Part shown: positions 43,080 to 50,753 of the stretch, one piece after another
Layout of the letters: every line of letters starts with the position of its first letter
Numbering within the stretch: position 1 is the stretch's first letter
Assembly: GCF_900188455.1 (NCBI RefSeq)
Contig: NZ_FZOL01000025.1
Location: forward strand, 41,814 to 105,813
Reading direction: 5' to 3'
Length of the DNA stretch: 64,000 bases
From: Pseudomonas japonica
GTDB lineage: Bacteria > Pseudomonadota > Gammaproteobacteria > Pseudomonadales > Pseudomonadaceae
Notes under the pieces: generated by a model
What the model was told of the DNA's origin: nothing
The model's input: only the letters and a program-made list of their open reading frames with translations
The model's database searches: none
Translations under genes and position numbers: made by a program

Positions 43080-43412
43080 ATGATGAACCTGAACGAAAAA
43101 CCGACCATCGAAGAATTGGCCAAACTGTTCGCAGCGCGCAAAGACAGCCTCGACAACCACATTCTCTGGATCTGCGATGCGGGTCGCGTGCATATCGAAG
43201 GCCTGGGGGCCTGCACCGCGGAAAGCGAATTCGAACAGCGCAAGCCGAACATGCGCGCCCGCCTGAAGATGTACCGCCGTGGCCAGGGCTACGTCGGCAA
43301 GAAGGCCGCCGCCGACACCCAGTTCGTCGGTCGCGTCCTGGCCACCCTGCAGCAGGAATGGCCAGCACTGCGTGACGGCCAGGGCATCCAGGTCATCGAC
43401 CGCCTCTGCTGA
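43080..43412 (+). CDS. small conserved Pseudomonas protein (110 aa)
   Basis: The soluble 110-residue protein begins MMNLNEKPTIEELAKLFAARKD. It is rich in basic and acidic residues, has no signal peptide, and contains WICDAGRVHIEGLGACTAES in the middle. I do not recognise a functional domain. A long upstream leader with a dyad and a strong intrinsic terminator after the gene suggest an independently and probably well expressed unit. ATG at 43083 is an alternative start. Confidence 0.7.
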   Translation: MMNLNEKPTIEELAKLFAARKDSLDNHILWICDAGRVHIEGLGACTAESEFEQRKPNMRARLKMYRRGQGYVGKKAAADTQFVGRVLATLQQEWPALRDGQGIQVIDRLC

Positions 43413-43428
43413 GTTGTCAGCTTTATCG

Positions 43429-43455
43429 AGCCCGGCCCCAAAGGCCGGGCTTTTT
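43429..43455 (+). terminator. intrinsic terminator
   Basis: AGCCCGGCC pairs with GGCCGGGCT around a short loop, followed by TTTTT. It ends the 110-aa protein gene. Confidence 0.85.
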
Positions 43456-43524
43456 CATGTCCGCGATCAATCCAGCGCCCTGCCTTGCGGGTAAGATGCG
43501 GCTTTTCCCCGGAGCCCCTTCGCC

Positions 43525-43944
43525 ATGACCAGCCCCGTATTCGGCAACGCCGATGCGTCCTACCAGGCCGCCGGCGGCCTCGACGGCCTGCGCCGCCTGG
43601 TGGACGACTTCTACGACATCATGGACCAGGACCCCGCCGCCCAGGCGGTGCGGCGCATGCACGGCGCCGACCTGAGCCTGTCGCGGGACAAGCTGACCTG
43701 CTTTCTCAGCGGCTGGCTCGGCGGACCGAAGCTGTTCGCCGAGCGCTACGGCCCGATCGGCATCCCTTCGTTCCATGCGCAATGGCCGATGAGCGAAGAG
43801 CACGCGCGGATCTGGCTCGACTGCATGGCCCAGGCGATTGCCCGCCAGGACTACTCGGCGGCCTTCGCCGAGTACCTGCTGACGCAACTGCGGGTGCCGG
43901 CGCAACGTATCGTCCAGGCCAGCCGCGCCCGTCACGGACACTGA
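43525..43944 (+). CDS. group 2 truncated haemoglobin
   Basis: The 139-residue protein fits the trHb2 (GlbO) pattern. A short N-terminal helix with YQAAGGLDGLRRLVDDFYDI is followed by KLTCFLSGWLGGPKLFAERY and the proximal histidine region IPSFHAQWPMSEEHARIWLDCM. Such globins bind O2 or NO and support peroxide or NO detoxification. It is single-gene and bounded by terminators on both sides. Confidence 0.87.
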   Translation: MTSPVFGNADASYQAAGGLDGLRRLVDDFYDIMDQDPAAQAVRRMHGADLSLSRDKLTCFLSGWLGGPKLFAERYGPIGIPSFHAQWPMSEEHARIWLDCMAQAIARQDYSAAFAEYLLTQLRVPAQRIVQASRARHGH

Positions 43945-43954
43945 TTCGCGGACA

Positions 43955-43996
43955 AGAAAAAACCGCCGGGGCAGTCATTGCCGCGGCGGTTCTTTC
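43955..43996. terminator. bidirectional terminator between convergent genes
   Basis: AACCGCCG (43961-43968) pairs with CGGCGGTT (43984-43991), with an A-run on the left and a T-rich right flank, so it can serve the globin gene and the facing 98-aa protein gene. Confidence 0.75.
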
Positions 43997-44008
43997 GTTG
44001 CGATTCGG

Positions 44009-44305
44009 TTATGCCTGCAGCGCCATTGTCTCCTCCGGCTGCAGACCGAAGACCAGCGCCCTGGCCCGATCGACACCCCAGGCCAGCGCCCGACTCATGC
44101 TCTCGCTGGGTCGCGCCGGGTAGTACTCCTCGAGCAAGGCCTTGCCTTGGCGGGCATAGACACCGAGGAAAAGCTGGGTCGCGCCGGTGCGCGAAAGCCT
44201 GACCTGAACATCGATGCTGGTACCGTCACTGAGCACTTCGTCGTGACTGCGGCTGTGCAGCATGGCATCCGCCCATTCCCAGTACTTTTCTTCCCTGATA
44301 CGCAT
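44009..44305 (-). CDS. small conserved protein of unknown function (98 aa)
   Basis: Soluble 98-residue protein starting MRIREEKYWEWADAMLHS, with an amphipathic C-terminal helix (SMSRALAWGVDRARALVFGL). GGAGGA lies seven bases before the start. It resembles the short frame at 44514 in containing a conserved SRALAWG/AFRLGFAH-like aromatic segment only loosely; no family assigned. The 200 bases upstream hold nothing recognisable. Confidence 0.6.
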   Translation of the reverse strand: MRIREEKYWEWADAMLHSRSHDEVLSDGTSIDVQVRLSRTGATQLFLGVYARQGKALLEEYYPARPSESMSRALAWGVDRARALVFGLQPEETMALQA

Positions 44306-44513
44306 TGCTGTCCTCCACTGGAATTAGCGTGCCCAAGTAAGGCACAGATTGCCCCCCTTCTCCAGCACCGAGCGCCGGCGCAATGAGCAAGGTCAAGCAA
44401 AGCAGCATCAATTGGCACAAATCGCGTACCCGTCGGCGCTTTGGGCAAACACCCGAACAACGGTCGAACAATGCGTGACGAAACGGCCGCGAATGCCCCG
44501 AAGGGCATCGGTT

Positions 44514-44705
44514 TCAGCGTTTTGGCAGGGCGGCGGGAAGGAACCGGCGACTTTCCGCGCGGGCCGGCGTCCTCGCCTTGAAGGAGCCCTGGGCATCGTC
44601 CAAGGTCATGTGGGCGAAGCCCAGGCGGAAGGCGGACTGACCACAACGCACCACGGCATTGATGGGAAATTCGTCGCCGAGGTCTTCGAGAAATTGATCC
44701 TTCAT
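44514..44705 (-). CDS. small hypothetical protein (63 aa)
   Basis: Begins MKDQFLEDLGDEFPINAVVR and ends in a basic, proline-rich tail. AGGGGACAGGA lies just before the start. The sequence has protein-like composition in this frame, but no family is recognised and the C-terminal 25 residues look less constrained. It may be a short stress-type protein or an over-call. Confidence 0.45.
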   Translation of the reverse strand: MKDQFLEDLGDEFPINAVVRCGQSAFRLGFAHMTLDDAQGSFKARTPARAESRRFLPAALPKR

Positions 44706-44845
44706 GTTCCTGTCCCCTCTGAAAGCGACCGCTACCGACTCTCCAGCGGAGAACCTGAAAATAGCGATCTCAATGTTTGAGAGACTAGTCGGACATTTGC
44801 GGACCGACCGGTCATCGGCAGGCTCCCCGACAGGCGGCAACGAAC

Positions 44846-45730
44846 TCAGGCTTGCGCAGTCCGGAATACCTCGCGCAGGCGCGGCCCGAACACATTGATC
44901 AGCAACCCGAACATCACCAGCACACCGCCCCAGCACTGGATCGCGCTCAAGCGCTCATCCAGCAGCCAGGCCGACGAGGTCAGCCCCACTACCGGAACCA
45001 GAAGCGAAAAAGGTGCCACTTTGCCCGCCGGGTAGCGCGACAGCAGGCGGCTCCACAGACCGTAGCCAAGCATGGTGGCGATCGCCGCCAGGTAGATCAG
45101 GGCCAGGATCGAGTGCAGGCCGATGTTGCGCAGCGACGCTTCGATCAGCGCCGGCCCTTCCAGGTACCACGACAGGGCGAGGAACGGCAGCGGCGGAATC
45201 AGCGCGCCCCAGATCACCAGGGCGACCAGATCGATCTTGCCGAAGCGCCGGGTGATGATGTTGCCCATGGCCCAGCAGGCACCGCCGCAGAGGGTCAGGA
45301 GCAGCGCGAACAGGGGTACATGGCTGCCGTTCTCGCTGCCGATCAGCGCCAGCCCGCCAGCCGCCACCAGCAGGCCCAGCACACTGGCCGCGCGCAGGCG
45401 CTCGCCGAGGAAGACCGCGGCGAAGATCATGGTGAAGAACGCCTGCGACTGCAGGACCAGCGACGCCAGCCCCGGCGGCATGCCGTTGTGCATGGCTTCG
45501 AAGAGAAAGGCGAACTGGCCGAGGGAGATGGTCGAGCCATAGGCGATCAGCCAGCGCCATGGCAGTTGTGGACGACGGATGAAGAACACCGCCGGAATCG
45601 CCACCAGGACGAAGCGCAGGGCCCCGAGCAACATCGGCGGCAGGCCGTCCAGGCCGACCTTGATCACCACGAAGTTGAGCCCCCAGGCGACGATCACCAC
45701 CAGCGCCAACAGCAGATCCTTGAGTGGCAT
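44846..45730 (-). CDS. eamA: EamA-type cysteine/O-acetylserine exporter
   Basis: The 294-residue protein has ten predicted helices in two EamA halves. Its N-terminus LLALVVIVAWGLNFVVIKVG and the segments MPPGLASLVLQSQAFFTMIF and VAPFSLLVPVVGL match E. coli EamA (YdeD) closely. EamA exports cysteine and O-acetylserine. The start at 45730 has GGGGGAAA immediately upstream and aligns with the family; a frame extending to 45769 adds unconserved residues. Confidence 0.87.
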   Translation of the reverse strand: MPLKDLLLALVVIVAWGLNFVVIKVGLDGLPPMLLGALRFVLVAIPAVFFIRRPQLPWRWLIAYGSTISLGQFAFLFEAMHNGMPPGLASLVLQSQAFFTMIFAAVFLGERLRAASVLGLLVAAGGLALIGSENGSHVPLFALLLTLCGGACWAMGNIITRRFGKIDLVALVIWGALIPPLPFLALSWYLEGPALIEASLRNIGLHSILALIYLAAIATMLGYGLWSRLLSRYPAGKVAPFSLLVPVVGLTSSAWLLDERLSAIQCWGGVLVMFGLLINVFGPRLREVFRTAQA

Positions 45731-45906
45731 TTTCCCCCCAATCCTATGCGTAATAATTTGAAACATCATATCGTCATTGCCGCGGCAGCTGCCACGGCGC
45801 GGGCATCTGGGTGGCGGATTGGGTTAAGGCGGGGTCGTCGGAGTGCACCGCGATGCAGCGCTTGGGGCTGAAATGATGCAGATGATCAGGGCCGTATCGT
45901 TGCTGG

Positions 45907-46310
45907 GGTATCTACACATCTTCGAAAGGTTGTCGGGGGACCGCATGAAGGCCGCCAGGTGCCTGTCTTGAGTCCTGCAGTGTCCTCAGCGCGGCGCTTC
46001 GCGAGCAAGCTCGCTCCCACAGTTTGTTGCAACGCGCCATGGCCTGTGGGATTTGGGTTGTCAGCCTTTGTTTTTTCGGCGATGCATCGCGGGGAGGCTG
46101 TTGGGCTCGACTCGGTATCGAGTCGAACCAACAAGGCGGTCAACCATGGCCTGTCAGGCATAGGCGCGTTGCAACAAACTGTGGGAGCGAGCTTGCTCGC
46201 GAAGCGCCGCGCGGGCGGCGCTCGATCTGGAGGGCGCTGCAGGACTCAAGACAGACACCTGGCAGCCTTTATGCGGTCCCCCACCAGGCCCTCAAAGATG
46301 TGTAGATACC
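45907..46310. mobile_element. 404-bp nested palindromic element related to the 36 kb and 60 kb copies
   Basis: Termini GGTATCTACACATCTT and AAGATGTGTAGATACC are perfect 16-bp inverted repeats shared with the 36 kb element. Further in, CCAGGTGCCTGTCTTGAGTC faces its near reverse complement. A REP pair (GCGAGCAAGCTCGCTCCCA class) with GTTTGTTGCAACGCGCC and its inverse follows, then a central loop with GACTCGGTATCGAGTC. Nearly the whole element could fold into one long cruciform. The middle 300 bases are closely repeated at 60.3-62.1 kb. There is no convincing coding frame. Flanks (TATCGTTG and CATCGCTG) may be a decayed target duplication. Confidence 0.75.
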
Positions 46311-46342
46311 TATGCGCATCGCTGACACGCCAGCCCACTCCC

Positions 46343-46894
46343 TCAGGCATGCACACTCCACTGCACCACGTCCGCCCCGATCACCGAATCGCTCACCGCC
46401 TGGATCAACCCGCAACGAATCGCTTCCTGCGGCGTGACGATGCGCGGATGAGCCATCAGATAACGCGGAATATCCAGCACCTCCAGCGCCCCCTGCGTAC
46501 GCTCGGCAACGATCTGCGCATACAGCTGCAGGTCGTAGTCCAGGCTCATCGCATACTCGGCCATCCGCGCATGATCCACCGAACCGTGCAGCGTCCAGTG
46601 GAACGGATGAAACAGGAACTTGCTCAAGGTGCAGGCAGTGCGATGCTCCCCGGCGAGGAACAGGATATTGCCCATCGACTCAACCGTGCCGAGGTTGTGG
46701 GTGTCCACCGGCACCGGCAACGAGCGCAGGAAGTTGTACAGGCTGAAGCCGTAACTGCACTCCCCGCCCATGGTGGCGATGTTCAGCTGCAGGCGCTCGG
46801 CACCCTGTTGCAGGGCCTTGGAGCAAGTGCTGATGAGGTTGCCGCAGGTGGAGGCGTTGATCGGTCCGGTGAAATGAATGATATGACTGGCCAT
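46343..46894 (-). CDS. ClpP/crotonase-fold serine protease-like protein
   Basis: The 183-residue protein has a ClpP-like fold signature: NIATMGGECSYGFSLYNFLR, then GTVESMGNILFLAGEHR with the candidate nucleophile Ser73, and KFLFHPFHW with candidate His96. The third catalytic residue is not clear. It is smaller and divergent from housekeeping ClpP and lies far from clpX and tig, so it is an accessory paralogue. GAGG lies before ATG 46894. It may share a transcript with the glycine-rich protein gene upstream. Confidence 0.75.
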   Translation of the reverse strand: MASHIIHFTGPINASTCGNLISTCSKALQQGAERLQLNIATMGGECSYGFSLYNFLRSLPVPVDTHNLGTVESMGNILFLAGEHRTACTLSKFLFHPFHWTLHGSVDHARMAEYAMSLDYDLQLYAQIVAERTQGALEVLDIPRYLMAHPRIVTPQEAIRCGLIQAVSDSVIGADVVQWSVHA

Positions 46895-47055
46895 GCTCAC
46901 CTCATGCTGTCAGCGTCGGTTGCCGGCGGCCGGCGAGTTCGTCCAGATCGCAGAGGCCGAGCAGGGCATTGTGGACCCGGCGCCTGATCCGACATTCGGT
47001 GGAGGTTCTGCGCCGGGCAAAGTTCAACCAGCGTCGGGGCGCTGAGCCGCAGCCC

Positions 47056-47877
47056 TCAATAGTCGATCGAGACGCACCCGGCGCGGCCGGCGCCACTGGC
47101 GAATCGAGTGTGGGTGCCGCCATCACCGCCCAGCCCCGTCCCCTGGCACAGGGCATTGCGCGCGGCATCGGCGGCAGCGGCGGTGGCAAGGTCCTCCCGT
47201 TGCGCCTTGAACTCGCGCAGCAACCCGAGCATTCGCGCCGCTTCAACGGCACTGGCCGCGGCGCCCTTGCCCGGCGTGTCGGCGGTGTTGCCAGCACCGC
47301 CATTGCCCCCCGCGAAGCCCTCGGCGAGCACGCAGTCAGGCGTGGTCGAGCCCTTGCCGCCGCTGCCGCCACGGCCAGGCAGGCGACTGAACAGATTGCC
47401 GCTGCCCGCCCCACCACCCTTGCCGCCCTCGGCGGAAAAACGGAACGCCGACAGCGTGCCTCCGGGCTCGCGAATGCGGATACGGCTGGCACCGCCCGCC
47501 CCTCCGTCGCCGTCATGCTCCGTGCCGGCCACGCCGCCGGCACCGACCGTCACCTGCAACACGGAACCGGGCAGCACGGCCAGGGTACAGATGAGCGTCG
47601 CACCCCCGCCGCCACCGCCGCCACCGGCAGCGGGTCTGGCGAGGACCGGAAACGCCGTGGCCACACCCTCGGCTCCGCCGCCGCCACCTCCGCCAATCAG
47701 GGTGACGGTGACCCGGGCGATGTCGCTCGGCAGTTCCAGAAGCTGGACAGCCGCGGGATCGGCATAGGTCTGGTTGGCGCAGTGGGCAGCCGGCGCCAGG
47801 ACGACTAGCAGCGCCACGGCGATGTTGCGTGCGCACAGGGGAAGGCGCCGCGTCATGTCTGAATCGAGGATGTTCAT
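47056..47877 (-). CDS. glycine-rich secreted protein
   Basis: The 273-residue protein has a signal peptide (residues about 8-34, ending HCA) and a mature chain with runs such as LIGGGGGGGAEG, AAGGGGGGGGATL and GGAGGAS, alternating with short beta-prone segments. This is a glycine-rich, possibly PGII-helix or fibre-like protein, of the kind found in phage tail or surface proteins. There are several cysteines, including ATLICTL, TPDCVLAEG and the C-terminal AGCVSIDY. A GCAGGA site touches ATG 47877; ATG at 47856 is the alternative. Function unknown. Confidence 0.65.
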   Translation of the reverse strand: MNILDSDMTRRLPLCARNIAVALLVVLAPAAHCANQTYADPAAVQLLELPSDIARVTVTLIGGGGGGGAEGVATAFPVLARPAAGGGGGGGGATLICTLAVLPGSVLQVTVGAGGVAGTEHDGDGGAGGASRIRIREPGGTLSAFRFSAEGGKGGGAGSGNLFSRLPGRGGSGGKGSTTPDCVLAEGFAGGNGGAGNTADTPGKGAAASAVEAARMLGLLREFKAQREDLATAAAADAARNALCQGTGLGGDGGTHTRFASGAGRAGCVSIDY

Positions 47878-48010
47878 TCCTGCAGAACATAACGCCGACC
47901 GGCGTACTGCTCACCTGACAGAACTGCCAGTTGCCAAGAACGCTTGGCGATAGCACTTATTTCCTTCCCGAAACACCCAACATGCCGTTCGCACACGCGA
48001 CATCGACGCG

Positions 48011-48244
48011 TCAGGGGGAAATCGGATCGCTCGCTGGAAAGGTCTCTTCCAGGGCGTTGTCGACCTTCGATTCATCGGGCTGCCGGCCCTGCTCATCACC
48101 GCAATGGCAGGCGCTCATGTGGCATGGCTCGCCCTTCGCGTGCCCGCTGGCGCAGGATTCGCAGCAGTAGGCCTCGCCATCGCGCATGAGCGCGTTGGCA
48201 TCCACTTCACAGGTACAGCCGGGACAGGCGCAGTGCTCGGTCAT
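48011..48244 (-). CDS. bacterial metallothionein (BmtA/PmtA-like) with ETFPASDP tail
   Basis: The 77-residue protein has ten cysteines: C5, C7, C10, C12, C27, C28, C31, C41, C46 and C48, with the CxCxxCxC start (HCACPGCTC) and DGEAYCCESCASGH core of Pseudomonas metallothioneins. These bind Zn or Cd. After residue 50 comes a long tail ending DNALEETFPASDPISP, a C-terminal peptide found on several unrelated small bacterial proteins. AAGGAG lies six bases before the start. Confidence 0.88.
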   Translation of the reverse strand: MTEHCACPGCTCEVDANALMRDGEAYCCESCASGHAKGEPCHMSACHCGDEQGRQPDESKVDNALEETFPASDPISP

Positions 48245-48258
48245 GGTCGTCTCCTTCA

Positions 48259-48345
48259 TCATTCAGGATTCGTCGCTTCGGGGCGCGCCTTGCGGATCTC
48301 CTCCTGGCTCACGCCCCTGCCGGTGACCTTGTTGATCCGCTTAAA
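48259..48345 (-). pseudogene. apparent remnant of a small gene before metallothionein
   Basis: Reading leftward, a frame without a start encodes TFKRINKVTGRGVSQEEIRK and RPEATNPE then stops just before the metallothionein ribosome site. The composition looks like a real C-terminus, but an in-frame TAA sits upstream and no start is found, so it seems to be a truncated leftover. Confidence 0.35.
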
Positions 48346-48373
48346 GGTTTACCCGCAATGCGCGCGCTCCCGA

Positions 48374-48553
48374 TCAGTTGTCGCTGTCCTTGCCCGGTGC
48401 CAGCTGCGAGGCCGGGCTCTCCGCCGGCGGTTGCTGCATCTGCAACGACGGCTTGCTCGGATCGGAATCCTTGCCAGGATGGTTCGAGTTGTCGAAGCAA
48501 CCGCCCAGCGCCAGCAGGCCGGACAGCAGGAGCATGACTGCGCCCTGGTTCAT
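48374..48553 (-). CDS. small lipoprotein
   Basis: The 59-residue product starts MNQGAVMLLLSGLLALGGC with a lipobox LGGC (Cys19). A hydrophilic, proline- and aspartate-rich tail (GKDSDPSKPS, APGKDSDN) follows. GGAGGAC lies six bases before the start. Its size and unstructured tail suggest an envelope-anchored peptide of unknown role. Confidence 0.7.
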   Translation of the reverse strand: MNQGAVMLLLSGLLALGGCFDNSNHPGKDSDPSKPSLQMQQPPAESPASQLAPGKDSDN

Positions 48554-48657
48554 GGCGATGTCCTCCACAAAAGCGAACGGCGCATCGTGGACAGGCCGCG
48601 ATGCGCCAGGCGAACGGGGCAACGATCATGCCCCGCCGATTACCGCGGTATCACCGA

Positions 48658-48831
48658 TCAGGAGCGACCGCCCTTGCGGCCGGTGTCCTGGGTTTTCTGC
48701 CGGTCCTGGTTCATGCCACCCGACTGTTGTCCGCCCTTGCGGCCGGCTTCGGCGGCTTTTTCCCGATCGTTGGCAAAATTGCCCGGGTTGCCACCTTGCT
48801 TGGAACCAGTGCGGTTTTCGTTGTTAGCCAT
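48658..48831 (-). CDS. KGG-repeat stress-induced protein (YciG/Con-10-like)
   Basis: The 57-residue hydrophilic protein has the repeated motif AAEAGRKGGQQSGG and TQDTGRKGGRS, plus GNFANDREKAAEAG, as in small starvation- and osmotic-stress proteins of the YciG type. It is very polar, without signal peptide. The 200 bases upstream contain no other gene. Confidence 0.85.
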   Translation of the reverse strand: MANNENRTGSKQGGNPGNFANDREKAAEAGRKGGQQSGGMNQDRQKTQDTGRKGGRS

Positions 48832-49030
48832 GATCTTCCACCTCATAGAAAACGAAGGATGCACGACGTTGTGCCGTACATCAGTGAGAGTTCATGAGGT
48901 TGCAGGGATTCGCTTTGATTGGAGGCGCCCGGACGGGTGGCGGGAAATGCCCGTGGCATGGTGTTTCGCGCACAAGCGATCGCTGGCGCGGAAGGGAGTG
49001 CGGGGCAGCGAACTGCCCTGCGCAACAGCG

Positions 49031-49504
49031 TTACATATGGCCCTTGCCGTGATGCATCTCATGCCCGCCGCTGGTCAGCGCGCGCACCGGTGCCTGGACC
49101 TCGAGGTTTTCCCGGTTGCCCTTGGCATCCTCGATCACCAGGGTCAGCGCGACCTGCTGACCTTCCTTCAATTGCCCGGTGAGGCCCATCAGCATCACGT
49201 GATAGCCGTTGGCATCGAGGACCACGGTCTTGCCGGCCGGCAGGTCGACCGCCTGCACCGGGCCCATGCTCATCACATCGCCCTGCATGCGCATCTCGTG
49301 GATCTGCACGTCCCTGGCCACCGGCGACTGCACGGCGACCAGCTTGCTGTCGGTATCGGCGGTGAGGGTCATGAAGGCCCCGGACGCCTGCTGGTTGGCC
49401 ACGGTGGCCCGGACCCAGGGCTCGCCCACGGTGGTTTGCGCCAGGGCCGGCAAGGCCGCGCCGCACAGGGCCAGCATGGCCAGGGATTTGCGCAGGAAAG
49501 TCAT
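49031..49504 (-). CDS. periplasmic copper chaperone PCu(A)C
   Basis: The 157-residue protein has a signal peptide (ending ALAQ) and the copper motif H-x-x-x-M ... H-x-M seen in QIHEMRMQGDVMSMGP and NGYHVMLMGL. The C-terminus HEMHHGKGHM adds further His/Met ligands. PCuAC delivers Cu(I) to the CuA centre of cytochrome oxidase. Its start overlaps the Sco stop (TGATG), so the two copper-insertion proteins are translationally coupled. Confidence 0.9.
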   Translation of the reverse strand: MTFLRKSLAMLALCGAALPALAQTTVGEPWVRATVANQQASGAFMTLTADTDSKLVAVQSPVARDVQIHEMRMQGDVMSMGPVQAVDLPAGKTVVLDANGYHVMLMGLTGQLKEGQQVALTLVIEDAKGNRENLEVQAPVRALTSGGHEMHHGKGHM

Positions 49505-50109
49505 CAGCAGATCTCCATGAGGGTCAACAGGTCTTCGGCGCATTCCTTCGCCGTCAGCGAATGGGCCAGGCCCAGGTGCAGACGACCGCGGGAGTCGAAG
49601 ACGAAACTGGTGGACGAATGCGACACCGTGTAGCTGTCACCCAGCGGTACCTTTTCGTAGAACACGCCGAACTCCTTGGCGGTGGCGGCGATCTGCTCCG
49701 GCGTGCCGGACAGCGCGGTGAAGGTCGGGTCGAAGGCTTTCACGTAGTCTTCCAGGACCTGCGGGGTATCGCGCTCGGGATCGAGGGTGATGAACACCAC
49801 CTTGAGGAAATCGCCGTCGCGGCCCATCAGCTTCTTGATCTGCACCGCCCGCGCCAGGGTGGTCGGGCAGATCGCCGGGCACTGGGTGAAGCCGAAGAAC
49901 ACCATCGGCATCGAGCCGTAGAAGCTCGACAACGCGTAGGTGTCGCCGTGAACGTCCTGGAGTTTGAAGGAGCGGCCGAGGATCTTGTTGCTCAGGTCCT
50001 TGCCGTACTTGAAGTCGAGTTTCGGGGAACTGTCGCAGCCCGCCAGGGCGCCGAGCCCCAGCACGCCGAGCCCGGCGAGAACCGAACGCCGGGTCAGTAG
50101 ATCGTTCAT
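49504..50109 (-). CDS. Sco1/SenC-family copper-binding assembly protein
   Basis: The 201-residue protein has a twin-arginine-like start (LLTRRSVLAG) with a lipobox-like GALAGC (Cys25), the thioredoxin-fold copper motif CPAIC (C77, C81) and His164 in TVSHSSTSFVFD. Sco proteins reduce and metallate the CuA site of cytochrome c oxidase. AAAGGAT lies nine bases before ATG 50109. It is the first gene of the two-gene copper operon. Confidence 0.92.
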   Translation of the reverse strand: MNDLLTRRSVLAGLGVLGLGALAGCDSSPKLDFKYGKDLSNKILGRSFKLQDVHGDTYALSSFYGSMPMVFFGFTQCPAICPTTLARAVQIKKLMGRDGDFLKVVFITLDPERDTPQVLEDYVKAFDPTFTALSGTPEQIAATAKEFGVFYEKVPLGDSYTVSHSSTSFVFDSRGRLHLGLAHSLTAKECAEDLLTLMEIC

Positions 50110-50291
50110 GTAACCATCCTTTCGGGAGGGTGCACGCTTCGCAGTGAAGCTGTTCATTTCGTGGTTTCTTGTGGGGCGGCATTTTGTCATGCGAGGGGTG
50201 GGGGTGCCAGCGCAGGGCGCTGGAAGGGTGCGGCGTGGTGTCGCAGAAGGCGTCGTAAAAACGTAACAAACCGTGAACACCCATGCGCCCC

Positions 50292-50753
50292 TTAAGCAGC
50301 CAACTTCATGACTGCCACAACGGCATATGAAAAAAGATAGAAAAGAGCCTGCGCGAGCGTGAACCCGACCAAGACACTGACACAAGACAAAAGCAGAACC
50401 ACGAGCCAGGAACGCGTTGATATTCTCTTCAACAGATAGGCGCAGAACACCATGCCCAGAACAGCGCCAGGCAGTGAAAAGAAGTGCACGATCCCGACCA
50501 TCCCCTCTTGATGTTCAGCGCGCCAATTGAATTGCAGAAACAGAATGTACTCCAGCGCCAGGGCAATGGCCAAACCGCTCAGAAACCCCGTGCGGGGACC
50601 AAGCCAGATAGCGATCAACCAAGCCGCCAGAGGAATGGCGAGGTAGTACCACATCCCGATATATAAATAATCTCCATATATCAGAATGATCAACGGAACA
50701 ATTGAGGAGATAAGAAAAAATCCAACCGTATCGGCTCTATCGATCTGGATCAT
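50292..50753 (-). CDS. four-to-five-helix membrane protein of unknown function
   Basis: The 153-residue protein is almost wholly hydrophobic: helices near 10-30, 35-53, 57-72, 86-106 and 115-148. A charged loop NWRAEHQEGM lies between. Its DNA is noticeably poorer in GC than its neighbours, and codon use includes many A/T-ending codons, a sign of recent acquisition. The ribosome site is weak, so the start could lie elsewhere. It sits next to the WYL/AAA operon but faces away from it. Confidence 0.6.
   Translation of the reverse strand: MIQIDRADTVGFFLISSIVPLIILIYGDYLYIGMWYYLAIPLAAWLIAIWLGPRTGFLSGLAIALALEYILFLQFNWRAEHQEGMVGIVHFFSLPGAVLGMVFCAYLLKRISTRSWLVVLLLSCVSVLVGFTLAQALFYLFSYAVVAVMKLAA

Noticed and set aside
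46902..47543. 213-codon frame overlapping the glycine-rich gene
   Set aside because: Most of it is a shadow of the glycine-rich gene in another frame. Only its last 41 codons might be real and are mentioned as a finding.
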